NCBI GenBank assembly: GCA_963924555.1
Contig: OZ004590.1
Location: 1,527,001-1,591,000, forward strand
DNA: 64,000 nucleotides
Direction of reading: 5' to 3'
Source of the DNA: Crambe crambe
Lineage: Eukaryota > Porifera > Demospongiae > Poecilosclerida > Crambeidae
The notes below the pieces were generated by a model. That model saw nothing but the letters and a program-made list of their open reading frames with translations, was not told the DNA's origin and searched no databases. Numbering within the stretch: the stretch's first letter is position 1; each line of letters opens with the position of its first letter. A program made the position numbers and the translations under genes. Of the stretch, positions 9,785-23,800 are shown piece after piece.

Positions 9785-11438
9785 AGGTATCAGGAGCTAG
9801 CAATTTTAGTTCTGACAATTACACACTTCATTACTCTAGCTCTCTGTAATTAGTGAGGGGATGAATACCACATAACTTGTAATTCTGATGTATATTAAAC
9901 ACTCCTTTACTTTAGCTCTCTGTAAATTAATAATTATAGGCACTTAGGAGCTCTTTGAAAATTTGATAGAGCTAAGAGGTCTCTGACCTGTTTCACTGTC
10001 TATGAAAATACTGACCTTGCCCTCCATCTGATAACACAGCAAGAGCCGCAGGGCTTGCAACTAAATTCGCCTTTGGGGATCTGATTACATGCGCATGCGT
10101 ACTTTCAGTCTATTTTTTTTTCTTTCTACCGTGCACGCGCGTGACGTCAAATGCGCGTACGTGGCGGGGACGTACGAGGCTATCGAACTGTGGCTTTCGT
10201 GTCCACTCACTGTACTCTGTACTGTACATTATGTGCTTCAACTCCTTAGCTAAGTGTTTTGCTGTTGAAGTATGGTTGGTTCTCCAGCTAGGCGGCTGCA
10301 TACATGTAGAGCGACAAAACGCTATAGAAATCAGAGTGGTAAAAATAGGAAAGGAAGTGCAAAGGGGGTGTGGCCCCACTTAGGGAGCTCGATAGCAGCA
10401 GAGTTTGCGTAGAATCTCTAGGGCGAATGGCTTCTTCAGCTTCGCACTGAACACAGAGGAACCAAAGACTGCCATATCATTTCCCCGCGGAGTTGGATAT
10501 GGAGGGGAGCTCCTCCCGGGCCCAGCAGGCACCTCCCAAGAAGGAGAAAAAGAATAAGTGAGAGGCAGTACCTTAGTGAGCAGTGGTCAGCATCACTGTT
10601 CTTCAATGGCATGCTGACCCAAGGCCTCCCCACTGTCAGATCTGCACAGAGCACTGACACAAGTTATCTTCCTACATAATTTATTCCAGCTCTCAATATT
10701 AACTGCACCAGAGTGGAATAAAAATCACAGCTATTCAGCCACAAGCATAATTATCTTGCTTCATCTTCTCTGTAATATGTTGATTTTCTCTAATGGCAGG
10801 TGTAAATCACCCCTTCCCACATTTGCAATTAGTTGAGATGGACTAAGGTCTTCATACGGCTCTTTTTCACTTCATAGAAAACCAATGAAAGTGAATAATT
10901 ATTTGCCATCACCCACTGAGTGAGTGTAGGAAGCTCACCTCTGAGATCGAGAACTTTTGGTACAGCATATCGAGGAGTTCCACATGCAGGGGTCATTAAA
11001 CTGTGTGATGATGAATGATTCGTCAAAGTTTAGTGGAATGCTTAATACTATACATCAAAGGCACCGCCTATCTGTAGTCTGGTAGAAACAGTAGTTATAC
11101 CATAGTAATTACGCATTAACCCACAGTTCAGCCAGCTGACTTATAATCAATAGTCTGTAGTAGTACAAGCTGGCTTAGAGTGCATGGCTAATACTTGAGG
11201 CAGTCCATTAGACCACGAGGCGCAAAGCCATAATGTGCAATTTTTGGCTTGTGGAGATAATCCAAAGCAGTCAAGATAACACCATCTTTTTCTTGATTCA
11301 ATATCTTCATTAAATAAAGCATGAAACAATGCCTTTCTCTTTCCAAGTTAACACCAAATATTAATAATTATTTGGATGATCCATGGAGATCAAGAGCTAG
11401 CTAGCCTCATGTTGCTTATCTTGTACTCTATATAATAG
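9785..11438. other. Intergenic with a GC-rich, possible promoter segment
   Basis: Mostly AT-rich. The 10080-10560 part is notably GC-richer, with a CRE-like TGACGTCA (10142-10149) and a CGTACGTGGCGGGGACGTACG motif. An ATG at 10499 opens MEGSSSRAQQAPPKKEKKN and meets a donor-like AATAA|GTGAGA at 10557. This could be the first exon of a plus-strand gene, but no second exon was recognised before the convergent minus gene ends at 12375. Confidence 0.3.
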
Positions 11439-11580
11439 TTAGACAACGAGACCAAGGGATCTACGGTCTGTTTAGAAACCTGAGAGCCCTGGGCTGTAGC
11501 GTCCCGAGCGCAGCGAGGGCGCTACTAAGGGCCCGAAGGTTTCTAAACAGACCGTAGATCCCGTTGGTCAAGGTGTCTAA
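11439..11580. mobile_element. MITE-like inverted repeat (TTAGACA ends)
   Basis: TTAGACAACGAGACCAA..GGATCTACGGTCTG..TTTAGAAACCT at the left is matched in inverse orientation at the right, ending TTGGTCAAGGTGTCTAA. The short GC-rich loop (GCGTCCCGAGCGCAGCGAGG) contrasts with the AT-rich surroundings. No coding capacity. Confidence 0.7.
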
Positions 11581-12374
11581 CTTATTTAGACTATAGCCAA
11601 TCACTGGAGTTGTTTAACTTACTTCAACATGCACTTGGAAACAATAACCATGGTTTTTAAATGCAACAAACATGAATCAGAGCGCACCTAGAAACAATAA
11701 CCGTGGCCACCGCGATGCGTTGCTAGAATTGGACCAATTGGAATGACCATCTTTACCGGGTTTATCTAGGGCAAGTGAATTCTAAGTGCTATAAGGCGTG
11801 ATTCTAAGTGCCATAAGGCGTGATTCTAAGTGAATAGAATTCACCAAATGGACCAATCAGATTCCTTGATTGTGACTAGCTATAGTCTAATGGCAGCTAT
11901 AGATTATTATCTTTATTAATCTGTCCTATAATGTTTTGATTTCATTTACAAGATCTGCTAGTAAGTAAATTCTTGGAATTTCCTTCCAAATACCAGCATA
12001 GCTAAATGTACCAAGTCCACCTTCCCCAATTTTCGGGGATACACTTTAGTAACTAGACTAGTTACTCAAGGGATGTAACTGTTCAAATTTGGAGGGGGAG
12101 GGGCATATGCACCAACAGTTCCTACACCAATGATTCAATGGGTAAAATTCTTTTATTTTACATATGGTTTCTTATCAAGCACTTGGCTCAGCCCTCTTCT
12201 AATGTAAAAAATATTATGTATATAGCTATAGGAAAATTGTATCTAAGTCAGCTTCAAGATTGAGCTGCTTATTATCTTGCCTTGTAACTCTTTCGAAAAT
12301 CATTTTTATTATAATAATATTACAGAAAAATTGCATAATTATAGCTAGCCAGCTATTTGGTTTTACAAGCAAAA
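11581..12374. other. 3' flank of the long minus-strand gene
   Basis: No gene is seen. TTTATT at 12305-12310 (AATAAA on the minus strand) lies about 65 bp past the stop codon of the 12375-27482 gene and is a candidate polyadenylation signal. Confidence 0.4.
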
Positions 12375-14836
12375 TTAATCGATTACAGCTTTATTGCTTT
12401 CTTTTTCAATAAAATCCTTGAGATAAGTTGCAAGATCTTCATAAGCAAATTCCTTCAAAGAATACTCTAGGACTTTGCTAAGATGTGGCTGGAACTCCTC
12501 TAGATGAGTAACGGCCTCTTCATTTTCCAAATGATTAGGCCAGAGCACTCCAGTAGGAATGCATTCATCAGAAATAAAAAAGTTCCTGTATTCCTGTGAG
12601 TCAATCAAACGGACTTGCCAAAGAATATAAGGTCCTTGTGACAGATCTTCAGAGCCATCTCCGATGCAAAGATTGAAAAATTCGACAGTATTGTGAGTAC
12701 TTTCTTCTTCTTTGCTTACTTTGATAATACCAAGAACTGAAGGACATTCCTTTGGAAATCTTCCTCTATGGTCCATTACAAACATGCTCTTTGATGCTAC
12801 TGATGGGGCCACACAAAAAATTTCATTGCATTTTTCACTGCAAAACTTGTACTGCTGATCAGATGGCAGATCATCTATTTTGATCCACAAAGCTGGCTTC
12901 ATACAATAATGACAAAGGCCTCGGCAATACCAGCATCCAGTGGATGAGCACTTGAGACCTAAAGAAGGCATGTTGTCAGTATCTCTACAAAACCAGCGAC
13001 ACTTGAGATAGTGGATAAACATTTCAAGGGAGAGAAATTGATTCCTGCTCAACATGGGCTGAACTAAAGCTCTTGCATGTTCTTGTAAGTCTGCCAAGCG
13101 ACCCCGCATTTCATTATATATGGAATGCTCCAAAAGGAAGGTTGTGAAGAAAATCTCTTCAGCAACTTCTTCAATGAAGACAGCATCGACATATGAGTGT
13201 GTTTTGCTGCTATTCTCAAACAGATAGATGATATATGGCTTATCAAGGGAAAAATCACCAGAATCACCTACCACTAAAAAAATAGTGAGGTTATAAGATT
13301 TTTCAACATGATGCAGTACAATTTGATGACCTCTTGGAAGCCGAATTGAGGAAAAAGAGTCAATTATTTTGAAATCTGGTGGTAACATACTAATCTGTGG
13401 CTTGTTAACTATCAGTGGAAAAGGAACTGTGAGAACATCATGAAGAGGACCAGATTCTCTATCATCAGTATCTAACATTGGCTCTATTTCGGCAGGAACC
13501 CCACTACCCTTGCCAGACTCATTGTCTATAACATCCATGGCCTCAGAAATATTATAGAAATCTTCTAGTAGATCAGAAATATCAGCAAAAATTCCGTCTA
13601 CGACCATTTTGTTAGCTGCAAGGGGGGTCAGCTGTCTCAGAGCCTCTGTCAGCGATAGGACACATTCATGATGAAGTACCCACAAACCTTTAGGGATGAG
13701 CTCAACAGCTTCTCTCTCCCCTGGAATGGTATAAGTTCCATTCTGATCTGATATGCAACAGCTTTTGGGCAACATGCATTGAGCTGACGGGCTGAAAGGA
13801 AGAAGAATTACAATTCCTTTTGAATAAGCAACAAAGAAATGCGGCTGCCTTGCTAAGTCTTTGCGACCATCAATCAATCTGCGTAAAGAGAGAAAACAGA
13901 GCGTATCTGCATTCAGCATACCCTTCTCAAAAACACCCTCCTTCCTCTCAAAGAATATTTTATCTGGAAGGACAAATAAGTATGGCTTAATCTTTTCTGT
14001 AACGAGTGCAGAAAGTAATTGCAATTGATAACTTTCCATTTTAGTTGGTGTTAGATCAACATTTTTCATCTTGACAGGTAACGAAAGAAGGTGCTTCCTG
14101 CAAGACAAGAAAGCTTCATATACTTCATCATCATTGAAGGTGAGGGGAAATTTCATGCATGCGAAGGTGCGGAAGAGAATTGTACAACAGTAATTGAAGA
14201 GCCATGAAGTGTATTCCACTGAACCAGTGGAAGGAAATCGTTTTGAGAAGTCATTTTCAGCATTTTGAGTCATTATGCTCTCACATCTTCGACAGCATAA
14301 CCATATCCAGCACTCGCGAGGTGACTTAAGCTGATGCTTGTCTTGTCCAAAGATAGACTTACCTCCATCTGATTGCTCCAACTGAAACCTCGGAAATACA
14401 TGACTCTTGCACAGACGATCGAAACGACGACATAGGAAGCACCTGTTACACTGGATTAACCAGTTTGTCTCTCGAGTACAGTCAATCATTGCCCAATCAA
14501 GCAGTCTAGACCCTTCTTGATCAATGTAGACTTCATCCAAAGCTGTCCCAAGATAATCAAAGCTTTCTGAAATATGTCGAAAACATTCATTTATCAACCT
14601 TCTCTCATCTGGCTTGGAAATTTCTGATTTCTTGACCATATAATACATCATTTTTCTTTGATAGCAATGAAATACTGCTTTTCCTTTGAAGAGTTTGGCC
14701 ATGCACTTTATTTTTTGTTTGTCTTCTTCGTCCATAGGTGTTATACTTTCTATTAGTTCTGAGCATACAGCATCTGCTTCTGCATAACACCCAAATTTGT
14801 AGCATCCTTGAGCATATTTTAACTGACCTTTAGGAT
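12375..14836 (-). CDS. Terminal exon with TPR-like, HNH-like and zinc-cluster regions
   Basis: Acceptor TTATATAG|ATCC at 14837-14838 joins in phase 1 to the exon ending at 15494. The exon encodes about 820 aa: a TPR-like start, CFLCRRFDRLCKSHVFPR (C-x2-C-x7-SH-x-FPR), the second pair CCRRCE about 55 residues on, a long middle of no known fold, and SSTGCWYCRGLCHYC..FCSEKC near the end. It aligns along its whole length with exons 4 and 5 of the plus-strand paralogue, where an intron (33251-35079) splits the equivalent region. The paired cysteines plus SH look like a metal-binding HNH-type core; the catalytic state is not known. Confidence 0.85.
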
Positions 14837-17800
14837 CTATATAAATAAAATCATAACTGTTTCACAAGAGTCTTGGCCAAAGTCAAGCAGATAACATGCC
14901 ATTTTCCAAGACAAATTTCCTATGGTAGCATGCACGGTTGTTATTGCTGTTCTCAACTAGCTGCATAGGTTGAAAAAACTTATCCAATAACTTAACTAAA
15001 GTTTCGATTTGATGCTCAGGCCTTCTTTAGGGTGATACAAAAACCCTGAAGGCCTGTTGAAATGTCAAGTTATTTGAAGCTAGTTTTGAAAAAATAATTG
15101 TTTAGTACATGCACGGTTGCTTTATTCAGAACAGTGCTCAGGTTAATAAGAAGAAGCATATCCATGCACATAATAGCACAGACTGATGTGGTGAGTGGTG
15201 ATTGTTACTGGCAGGATAATAATACAAACAAGATATCCTGCTATTATAGACAGCATCTTCAGTGCCTTAAACAGTCACCAGGCCACCAGTATTTTAACTC
15301 TCCACAGCCATGCATGAGTATAGCATAAAATGGGCAGGAACATGTGGATGTGGTTGATACATAATTTTATTTTTTAATATTAGGCACATATTGTTGCTTA
15401 TTAATAACCCATAGGAGTCAGACAAAAAATAGTGTGACAAATTTCCCACAAAATTAATAATATCCACTCAAATAATTTACAGAATATACATACCTTTGTT
15501 ACAAGTTCCTAGCAGCCACAGAGAGCAGTGACTAATTAGCTGGTCATCTGTTGATTTGGAAGCTTTCATTACCTCAAGTGATTCACATATTCCAGGATAA
15601 TCAGATAAAACTTTGGTCCTGATACTTTCATGATGAAGAAGATTCCAAAGAAGCTTACAGGCTAAAGTTTGAAACTGCTCTTTCTTAAGAATACTCTCTA
15701 AAAGAGGAAAAATATTGAGATCAATCAAGTTGAGACTATTCTTCATCAATTCCTCAGCAAGTTCAAGCATTCTTTCATCAAAATAGCTCAATTTTTTTGA
15801 TTTTGTTTTTTTCTTGGGGAGATATCTGGCAGATGGAATTTTAATCTTTGCAGAAAGAGAAGGATGTGTTGCACCAATTAGTATCTGAAGGAACTCATCA
15901 ACAGAAATGCCATCAGCTTGGAAATCAGGCGAATTAATGGCACTTTCAAGAGAACTAATACAATACTCCAGTTCCTCTTCTTCAAATTTCAGAGCAAGCA
16001 GCTGATCACAATCCAAGTGCATGTGCAAAAAACTCAGAATAAATTTAGCAGTGGAAGCCAGGTCAGAGCTTTGGGCATCAGTATATGGAATAAGTTTATC
16101 AACGGTATTACAGAAGAAAAAAGCAGGATAGTTTGTTGGATCACGGGAAAGGTTAAAGAGAGTGTAGAGGCAACAAACCAGTCTTATTTTCACCCACTAT
16201 AAAGGAATACAAAAAAATGGTGTGAATAATCATAGATATATTACACGGAATGGGATTGGAAACCACGCACTCTCATAGGTGCAATAGATTTCAAAACGTG
16301 ATATCCGCGTACTAGGCCTTGTAACATTACCAACAGCAGGAGAGATCAAAGCATTAAGAAGCTGATGTTTTTACACTGGAATATCAGAGAGAGTGGTAGC
16401 TCTCTCTATGTAGGATGACAGGGATTCCGCAACACTAATACAATAGTGTAATTCCAGTTCCCAAATTACACCTTACCTATCATATTCCACAAAATAGTGT
16501 AATTCCAGTTCCCAAAATACACCTTACCTATCATGTGTGGACTTAGCTCATAGATGTTTGACCTCAGAAAGAACTATGCTAAGAAGAAGAGCAAGGGATA
16601 AGTGACTAGAGCACATGCTGTTAAGTGCTGAAACTCATTCAAATATTGTACCTATGATCTTATCAGAGAGTGTGGTAGCACTCTCTATGTAGGGTTAGTC
16701 TTCTCTCATTAGAACAATACAGACTAGACTCTCTGAATCTCTTCTATTCTTGCTACAGGCTCAACTAAACTGCTTACATCTGGAAAACAATATATCTGCT
16801 CAAACTCCTCCACAATCAGCACCAGCTGCCGTCTAATGATTCCTTAATCATCAGATTCATCTTCTTAGCAGGCTGTAACTTCATGATCCTTTCACATATG
16901 ACTATCGAATTCATATCAACTTATTGTATAGTTATAACCATATAATGTGCTTTTAACATCCAAAATAATCATTCATATCGAACGACTTCTCATTATAAAC
17001 GCCATTTTATAATTAAAATTAGCGCACGCATCTGTCGCGATCACGTGCCGACCAGTACCCAGTATAAAACTTGGTCATTAATAACAAAATATTCACTAAA
17101 ATACGAGTAGTAAATAAACAAGTGAAGGGGGAAAATTTATGCTAAATAAAAAAAGACCATGTAGGGTTAGCCCGTATTTTTTTCTGTGAGCCTTCAATAA
17201 TAATCCCTACATCACTGCCTAAATGAAGCAGAACACTTTTACACTGACATGAACAATTAAAGCAAGCTTGGTGGCAGTAATGTATGAATGTTTGTTCACA
17301 GAAACTGCTACAGGAAAAAGTACAGACTAACCTTACATGGCCTTTTATCAATTTTTTCCCTTCATATTAAGCTGAGTCCTGCCTGAAATCAATGACTGAA
17401 ACCTGGCTTTCTTCAGCACGAATATCTGTCGAGATCCCTTTTTCGGAGAGGTGTATAAGAATCATAAAATATTGCTGAAGTGGACCATAGTAATTGCCCC
17501 ACATGGGAGCATGACAAAATAAATCCACTACCCTGAGAGCTTGAGTGTTCCAATACTGATTATCACTTATGCCACCCTGCCAAAAAAATTTTCTAGGGAA
17601 GAGACAACTATACCATAAAAGATAAATACACACATTCTCTTGACACCACTGTTGATTGTTGTGTGGAGTCCAGATATTGACGTGGGGCTTGCGACCCAAG
17701 AAAGGTTACTTTATTGCACAAGAGATTGGTGAGATTATCATTATGAAGAAAAAGATGACTAGAAGAGACTTAGTGGTATGTACATGGAATGTGAGAACAT

Positions 17801-20800
17801 TAGTTGAGAGTTGTGGAGATTTATGAGTCTGTAGGAAATGACAATTGTTAGGTGAAAAATCAGAGGGAGTAGATAGGAAGTTAGATCTGTTAGTAAAGGA
17901 GCTCAGGGGGTATGGTGTGTCTATAGCTGGGATACAGGAGACAAGGTGGTTTGGGAAAGATGTTTGGCCTGCAGAGGATGGTTGTATTCTGTTGCATTCC
18001 GGTAGACCACTTCCTGTTAGTGGTGATAAGGCTTTAAGGAATGAAAGTGTTGGAATTTTATTGGATGGAAGAGCCTCTGAAGCTTGGAGAGAGGGTGGAG
18101 AGGTATGGGAGGCTGTTAGCTCTAGGATAGTCATGGCAAGAGTGAAGTGGATTGGGAGAAGGTGGCGGAGAGGTGGTGGCTCCAGGGAGACATCCGATCA
18201 TTTTATCACTGTGGTTTGTGCATATGCCCCTACTGCTAAGGCTCTCCCAAGTGTGATGAATTTCAACTCAGAGCTACAAGATACCCTTGATAAGGTCCCT
18301 AGAAATGATGTCCTTTTGTTATTGGGGCTAGAGTGGGTATTCTAGATGATGAAGTGTGGCATGGAGTAGTAGGGAAGCATGGAAGGAGAAGAGTTTCTAC
18401 AGTTTTGTGCCTTGAATCAGCTCACAGTGATGAACACTTGGTTCCAAAAGAGGGAGATCTATTTTGGGACTTGGATGCATCCAGCAACCAAAGCCTTGCA
18501 CATATTGGATCTGGTGGCGATGAGGGCAAATCAAAGAGGCATCTGTACTCCTCTCTACTTGCATCACTAGAAAGTTCATGTACAGAGAAGGGCAACACTC
18601 TCTCTTCCCTTCTACCAGGTACTTGCAAACCCAATCTGAGCTTTGCCCTAACCATCCTATGATCAGTCCAGCAATTTGCCCCTCTCATCACCTGCACATC
18701 CTTACAACAGGCACCTGGACCAGAAATTGCAAGAACATCCACACTGCCCTGACCTGCTAGCAGAGGAAAATTGGGAGATGCTGAAGTCGTGCATTGTGTC
18801 TGCTGGAGAAAAGACAATAGGTGGAGGGAAGAAGAAACAGCCAGAGTAGTTTGAAGAGAGTGCCGAATTGCTGATACCATTGATAGAAAGGAAGAATGAG
18901 GCACACTGTAGAGCTTTGAAAACCAACTCAGTGGCTGCAAGAAAAGAATTTAGGCATAGACAGAGAGAAATGAAGAGAGCAGTGGATAAGGCTAGGGAGT
19001 AGTGGATCAAGAGTGGCTATGGAAGGAGAGAAGGCAAAGAAGGATGGGAGAACTAGGTGGGAAAGCATTCGGATGTTACAGAGAACTCATGCTGGACGTA
19101 AATCTGTTAGGTAGAGTACAGTTAGGAAGGAGAATGAGGAACTTGCACAAGGTCCTGATGAAGTGATACAAAGATGGCATAGGCAGTTTATTAAGTGTAG
19201 TTTAAGGAAGAGATGATCCAGAAGATGCCAGAAATATCACCTTATTTGGACCTTGATGGACCTCCTACAGAGGAAGAACTTGCCAAATTTGTTTGCAAGA
19301 TGCTTGAAAGTCAATCTTTCTTGCCATTGCTGGTATTTGGTGACACCTAATATAGTTCTCACACATCTGTTGTGGAAGGATGACAGGAGTCTCACATGCC
19401 CAGCCTTCAAAGTCCACGTTTCGGCCCCATAAAACAGCATTGCCAATATCACTGCTTCATATACTGCTCTCTTGGTGTCCACTGACAGAACCTGATTGCT
19501 AAAAATTGGCACTCAAACATCCAAAAGCTCTGGACGCCTTAGCAATTCTACCCTTAATATCGTCCATGACATCCCCATCCTTTGATAAGATAAGAGCTGA
19601 GATAAATGAAACTATCCACCATCTGTATCATACCTTCTTCCACTTGTACAGGGGCCACATCCCTATCATCCAACCCTTCTCCCAATGCCATCCCTTTTGT
19701 CTTCTCTAAACTCACTGTCAGACCCCAAGCACTGGCCTCTTTCACAAACTTCACTGCTACAGACTCTAACTTATCTCTGGATCCAGCATATATTGCCACA
19801 TCATCAGCTCTGTCACCCGTACCACATCCAATCTTGATTTGCTGTCCTATCCCCCACTATCTTCCTCCCGTACCGAAATAAGACATTAACCCAAGCCTCC
19901 ACACAGCCATCACACCAGCTTGCCACTACAGCACTAAAGTAGATGTTAAACAAGGTGGGAGCTAGTGTACATCCCTGTCTAAGTCCATTTCTCACTTCAA
20001 AACTAGAAGATATCAAGGCTCCCACTCTCACTTCAGCCCGCATTCCATCATGGAAGGACTTCACAATTCTCAACATGGTGGGTGGGACACCACATTTTCC
20101 CATCACTTGCTATAGGGCTTGTGTAGGTACCGAATCATATGCTTTCTGAAGATCCACAAAGAACAATCCCCATGTTCCTTGGTTTTCTCCATTAACTGCC
20201 TAGCTACAAGAATCATGTCACAACAGCCTCTACCTTTTCGAAAACCACTCTGAGATTCTGGCAACAAACGCTCTGCAATCAGTTTCTGGCAAACACTTTG
20301 CCCACTACATCCAATAAGCTGATTCCATGCCAGTTGGTACACTGATATGGGAATTACTTCTGCATCCTTCCAGTCTCTTACTACCTCACCATCATTCCAA
20401 ACACTCTGCATCAACTCTCACATCCAGTCCCAGAGGATTGCACCACCATAGAGAATTAGTTCTGGCAAAATTTCTGTCTTCCTTCCTGCCTTGCGCTTCT
20501 TCATCTTGTTGAGTGCCTTCACTTGGAATGGTCTATTCCGGACTTGATCATGTATAGACGGCTGACATGGTTAGGACATCTTGGACATATGGATGATGAA
20601 AGATCGCCGAAAAAGATGCTGTTTGGGGAGTTAAGGAAGAGAAGACCATGTCATGGCACGAAGCGAAGGTGGAGAGATGTAGCCTCAGTTGATTTACAAG
20701 ACTTGGGAGCGAAAGAGGAACGGTACAAGCTGTGTCAGGACAGGAAGAAATGGTTTGAATGCTGTAGGGTGGGGGTTAATGAGGTGGGTTCCTGTAGAAA

Positions 20801-23800
20801 GAAGAATATGTGTGCAGCTAACAGAGAAAGAGAGAGTATTTGTGTGTGCTTGTGGGAGAAGTTTCCGACGCCAAAGTGACTTGACCAGACATACTAGATA
20901 TTGTATAATCTAAAAGAGTGGTCTCGCCAATTGCCCGTGGATCCTTTTCCAAAGGGCACTGCTATCATGATATATATTATGGGCAGCTTCAAGGTTCAAG
21001 GTGTGTGTGTGTGTTACTTTTCATTACATGTACTTGCATAAAGCTCGGACAACCAGCCATTTATCTCAAAACGTTAGCTTCTAGATAAGGGGCTACTTCT
21101 TCTTCACTGTGTATTGACTTCAATGGAAAACATATAATTTTCCATGACCTCAATATTGGAGGGAAGTTCGTAGAGCAATGCTATAGTTCTAGCTACAGCT
21201 CTTATTTTGTTTTCCTGCCAAAACTTTACTAGCACTGTCATGTGTGGTGGTTTCCAATCCTGTTCCGTGTAGGAATAATAAATTTCAAATATGTGACCGC
21301 ATTTATGAAAACCCACATTGGAACATGTACATCTTCAAAATACAGCTCCTAGATAGCCTTAGAATTAATAATGACGTAGAAGTAGTTTTAGTGAGTGATA
21401 TGATTTTTTTCATACTAAAGTAGAAAATGCTAAAGCTAGCTAGTCAGCCATAAAGCTTTGTAGCAGTAGAGAGTCATGTTGAAAGTCATCAGAACCAAGG
21501 TGGGCTTTCCAACTTCTAAATATGCTTGGAAATAAGCTACTTTCAGTACCTTGTTGCTCTTCTCTGGACTTTTAGTTAACATTTTTTTAACATCAGGAGG
21601 TGAGAAACCAGCTTCTCTCTGACTTTAGTTTGAAACTCTACCGTGCATAGGCAGGACTGGAAGTAATGCATGTTGCTTATTCAGCTTTCTCTCAAGAAAA
21701 TTAGGACACTAATGGATATACTTTCTAGGAGTTGCTCATCAAAGGAGCTGGAACTTTGAAATTTGCGTGGTAGGAACATGGCACATTTTCACTAAATGGC
21801 AGGTTTTACCAAATCTGGTCACATGAAACCACAGAATTCATAAATCTGAAAGTTATTGTTGATGTACTTAATTAAAGGCACCATGCACACATGAGATACA
21901 CTGGAAAAATTCATTCACTAAGCCAGTCTTACAAATCTTTGCCTCTTGTATCTCTTGATTTTACAGTATTAGTGGCATGTACTAAGTTTAGGAAGGGTCT
22001 GATGATAGATAGAAGGTTTCCTACTTTAAATGGACAGGGAAATCACTAACTACACACTTTTCCAATAGGAGAAAACTTCATTTTTCAGGAAGTTAGGCAT
22101 TCACTAGTGAGCTATGGAACACATCAGTCCTCATAGTGATGTGTGTTAGAGTCAAGTCCTCTCAAAACTGCTTGGAAATCTAGTACATGATTAGGAAGGT
22201 TTACTAAGAGCCTTGGACATTTTATTACATAGCTACCCAACAACTCTAGTCCAACCTGGTATAAAGACTATGAATGCTTTGTTTGTTGAACAGATTTCAG
22301 TTTATAGTTTGTACATATCTGATATCTCTTAATAAAGCAAGAATTTAACGAGACAATTAATTCTAAATAAATGGTGATGCATAGTGTGTAGGGATGAATG
22401 CTGAACCCAAAGTCACTCTACTGGTGAATGTGCATGACTTTGGGTAGGTTCAGCAATCATCCCTATCTGCATGGAAGTACATAATTAGAAAATTTCTTGA
22501 GGAACAATATGTCAAAAATTTTTGGAGCTATGAGTTATGTGCTATTGAATAGTAGTTATTCTTGGTAGGCATTATTTAGAGTACTGTTTAATTGGTAGGT
22601 TGCTTCCATGCAGATATTGAAGTGAGGTAAGTCACACTAGATAGAGAATACGGTCATCTAAAATTCATGCTAGTATGATTAATGACTTTAACTCGGGAAA
22701 TAAGCATGGGAATGAGCATATTTTACATACAGAGGTCTAAAACATTACATTTTGTTTTTCTGGTCCAGAATCTATGATATTAATGTGTACCTGAAACACA
22801 GAGCTCAAATACAATCCTGTAATTAAGAAGGAAGTGAAGATTTGGACAAATCCAGACCTGGCAATTTCCTGTGCTAGCTTGTGATCATCAGAGAGTGTGA
22901 ATATGACAACCATTAACTCATTGAATGCAGCTTTCATGACTGTATTGGGTAATCCTAAGGAAGTCAGAAAGTAAGCTTTCATTATGCACTTTTGACCTTG
23001 TTGTTAGCTACATTAGCCTTGTCCCCCAGGCCCTCTTTTATTACGACTGTGGGGGCGGGCATAGAACTGTCTAATTGGGTCTGGGCAGTGCACAAGACCA
23101 TTATGACCCTGCCCACACATTTGGGCTATGGACTGGAGTGCTACAGGATCGACCTAAGGCACCAGTTGTTCAGAAGAACTTCTGGTTTTCGCTATAAAAT
23201 GACCAATTTGCTACGCCCATACAATCAAGGACTTACTAACACTCATGAAGAATTCTGAGGCTGATCTATCTATGATCCTGCTAAGACTAAAGGGATGAAC
23301 AAAATCTAGACTACTTGAACAATAGGTAGCTAGCTCAAATACTATCTGCTACTAGGCTTAGCAACACTCAAATCCAGTGGTAGTGCAGCGCCTCTTCTTT
23401 TTTTTCTTAGGTCTGGCACGCCATGTGGATTCGTCATGGTGACATATGTGATAGGAATGTGTTTCTTTGGACACACCCATGCTATGGGTTTGTATGGTTT
23501 CTATGAAATTTTTGTGTACCAGGCCCTCCACTTTTTAAAAAAAGAGGGCCTAGGGACGAGGCTATAATTACATAGCTTCATTTCCTATCAATGTTCCTAT
23601 GTAAAAAGCCAGCTGCATTGACCTGCAGCAGCCTGGAAGAGCAGCAGCACAATGGATAATATCTTTTTTGGTATGCTCATCAGATTCAGCTATGATCCAG
23701 GACATTAGTAGAAAACATTCACTTATAGTGTACCATGTTGCATCTGACAGTTCCTCAAGGCCCTCTTCTAGCGGAATTCCTTCATATGGGAGTAGAGTTT

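Larger units (their letters stand above)
17700..20930 (+). mobile_element. Degenerate LINE with an internal inversion
   Basis: The 5' part (plus) encodes an AP-endonuclease-like domain (CTWNVRTL at about 17778, AGIQETRW at about 17925). The 3' part (plus, 20523-20912) encodes the post-RT region (RRLTWLGHLGHMDDE) and a C-terminal CACGRSFRR..TRHTRYC zinc finger. The reverse transcriptase block between (about 19296-20522) is on the minus strand. Stops and frameshifts show it is inactive. It lies in an intron of the minus-strand gene. It resembles non-LTR elements often mis-annotated as craniofacial development protein 2-like. Confidence 0.85.

Noticed and set aside
17706-18134. 142-codon minus-strand frame
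   Set aside because: Antisense to the LINE endonuclease region.
18422-19010. Minus-strand frames of 172 and 102 codons
   Set aside because: Antisense to LINE sequence and without motifs.
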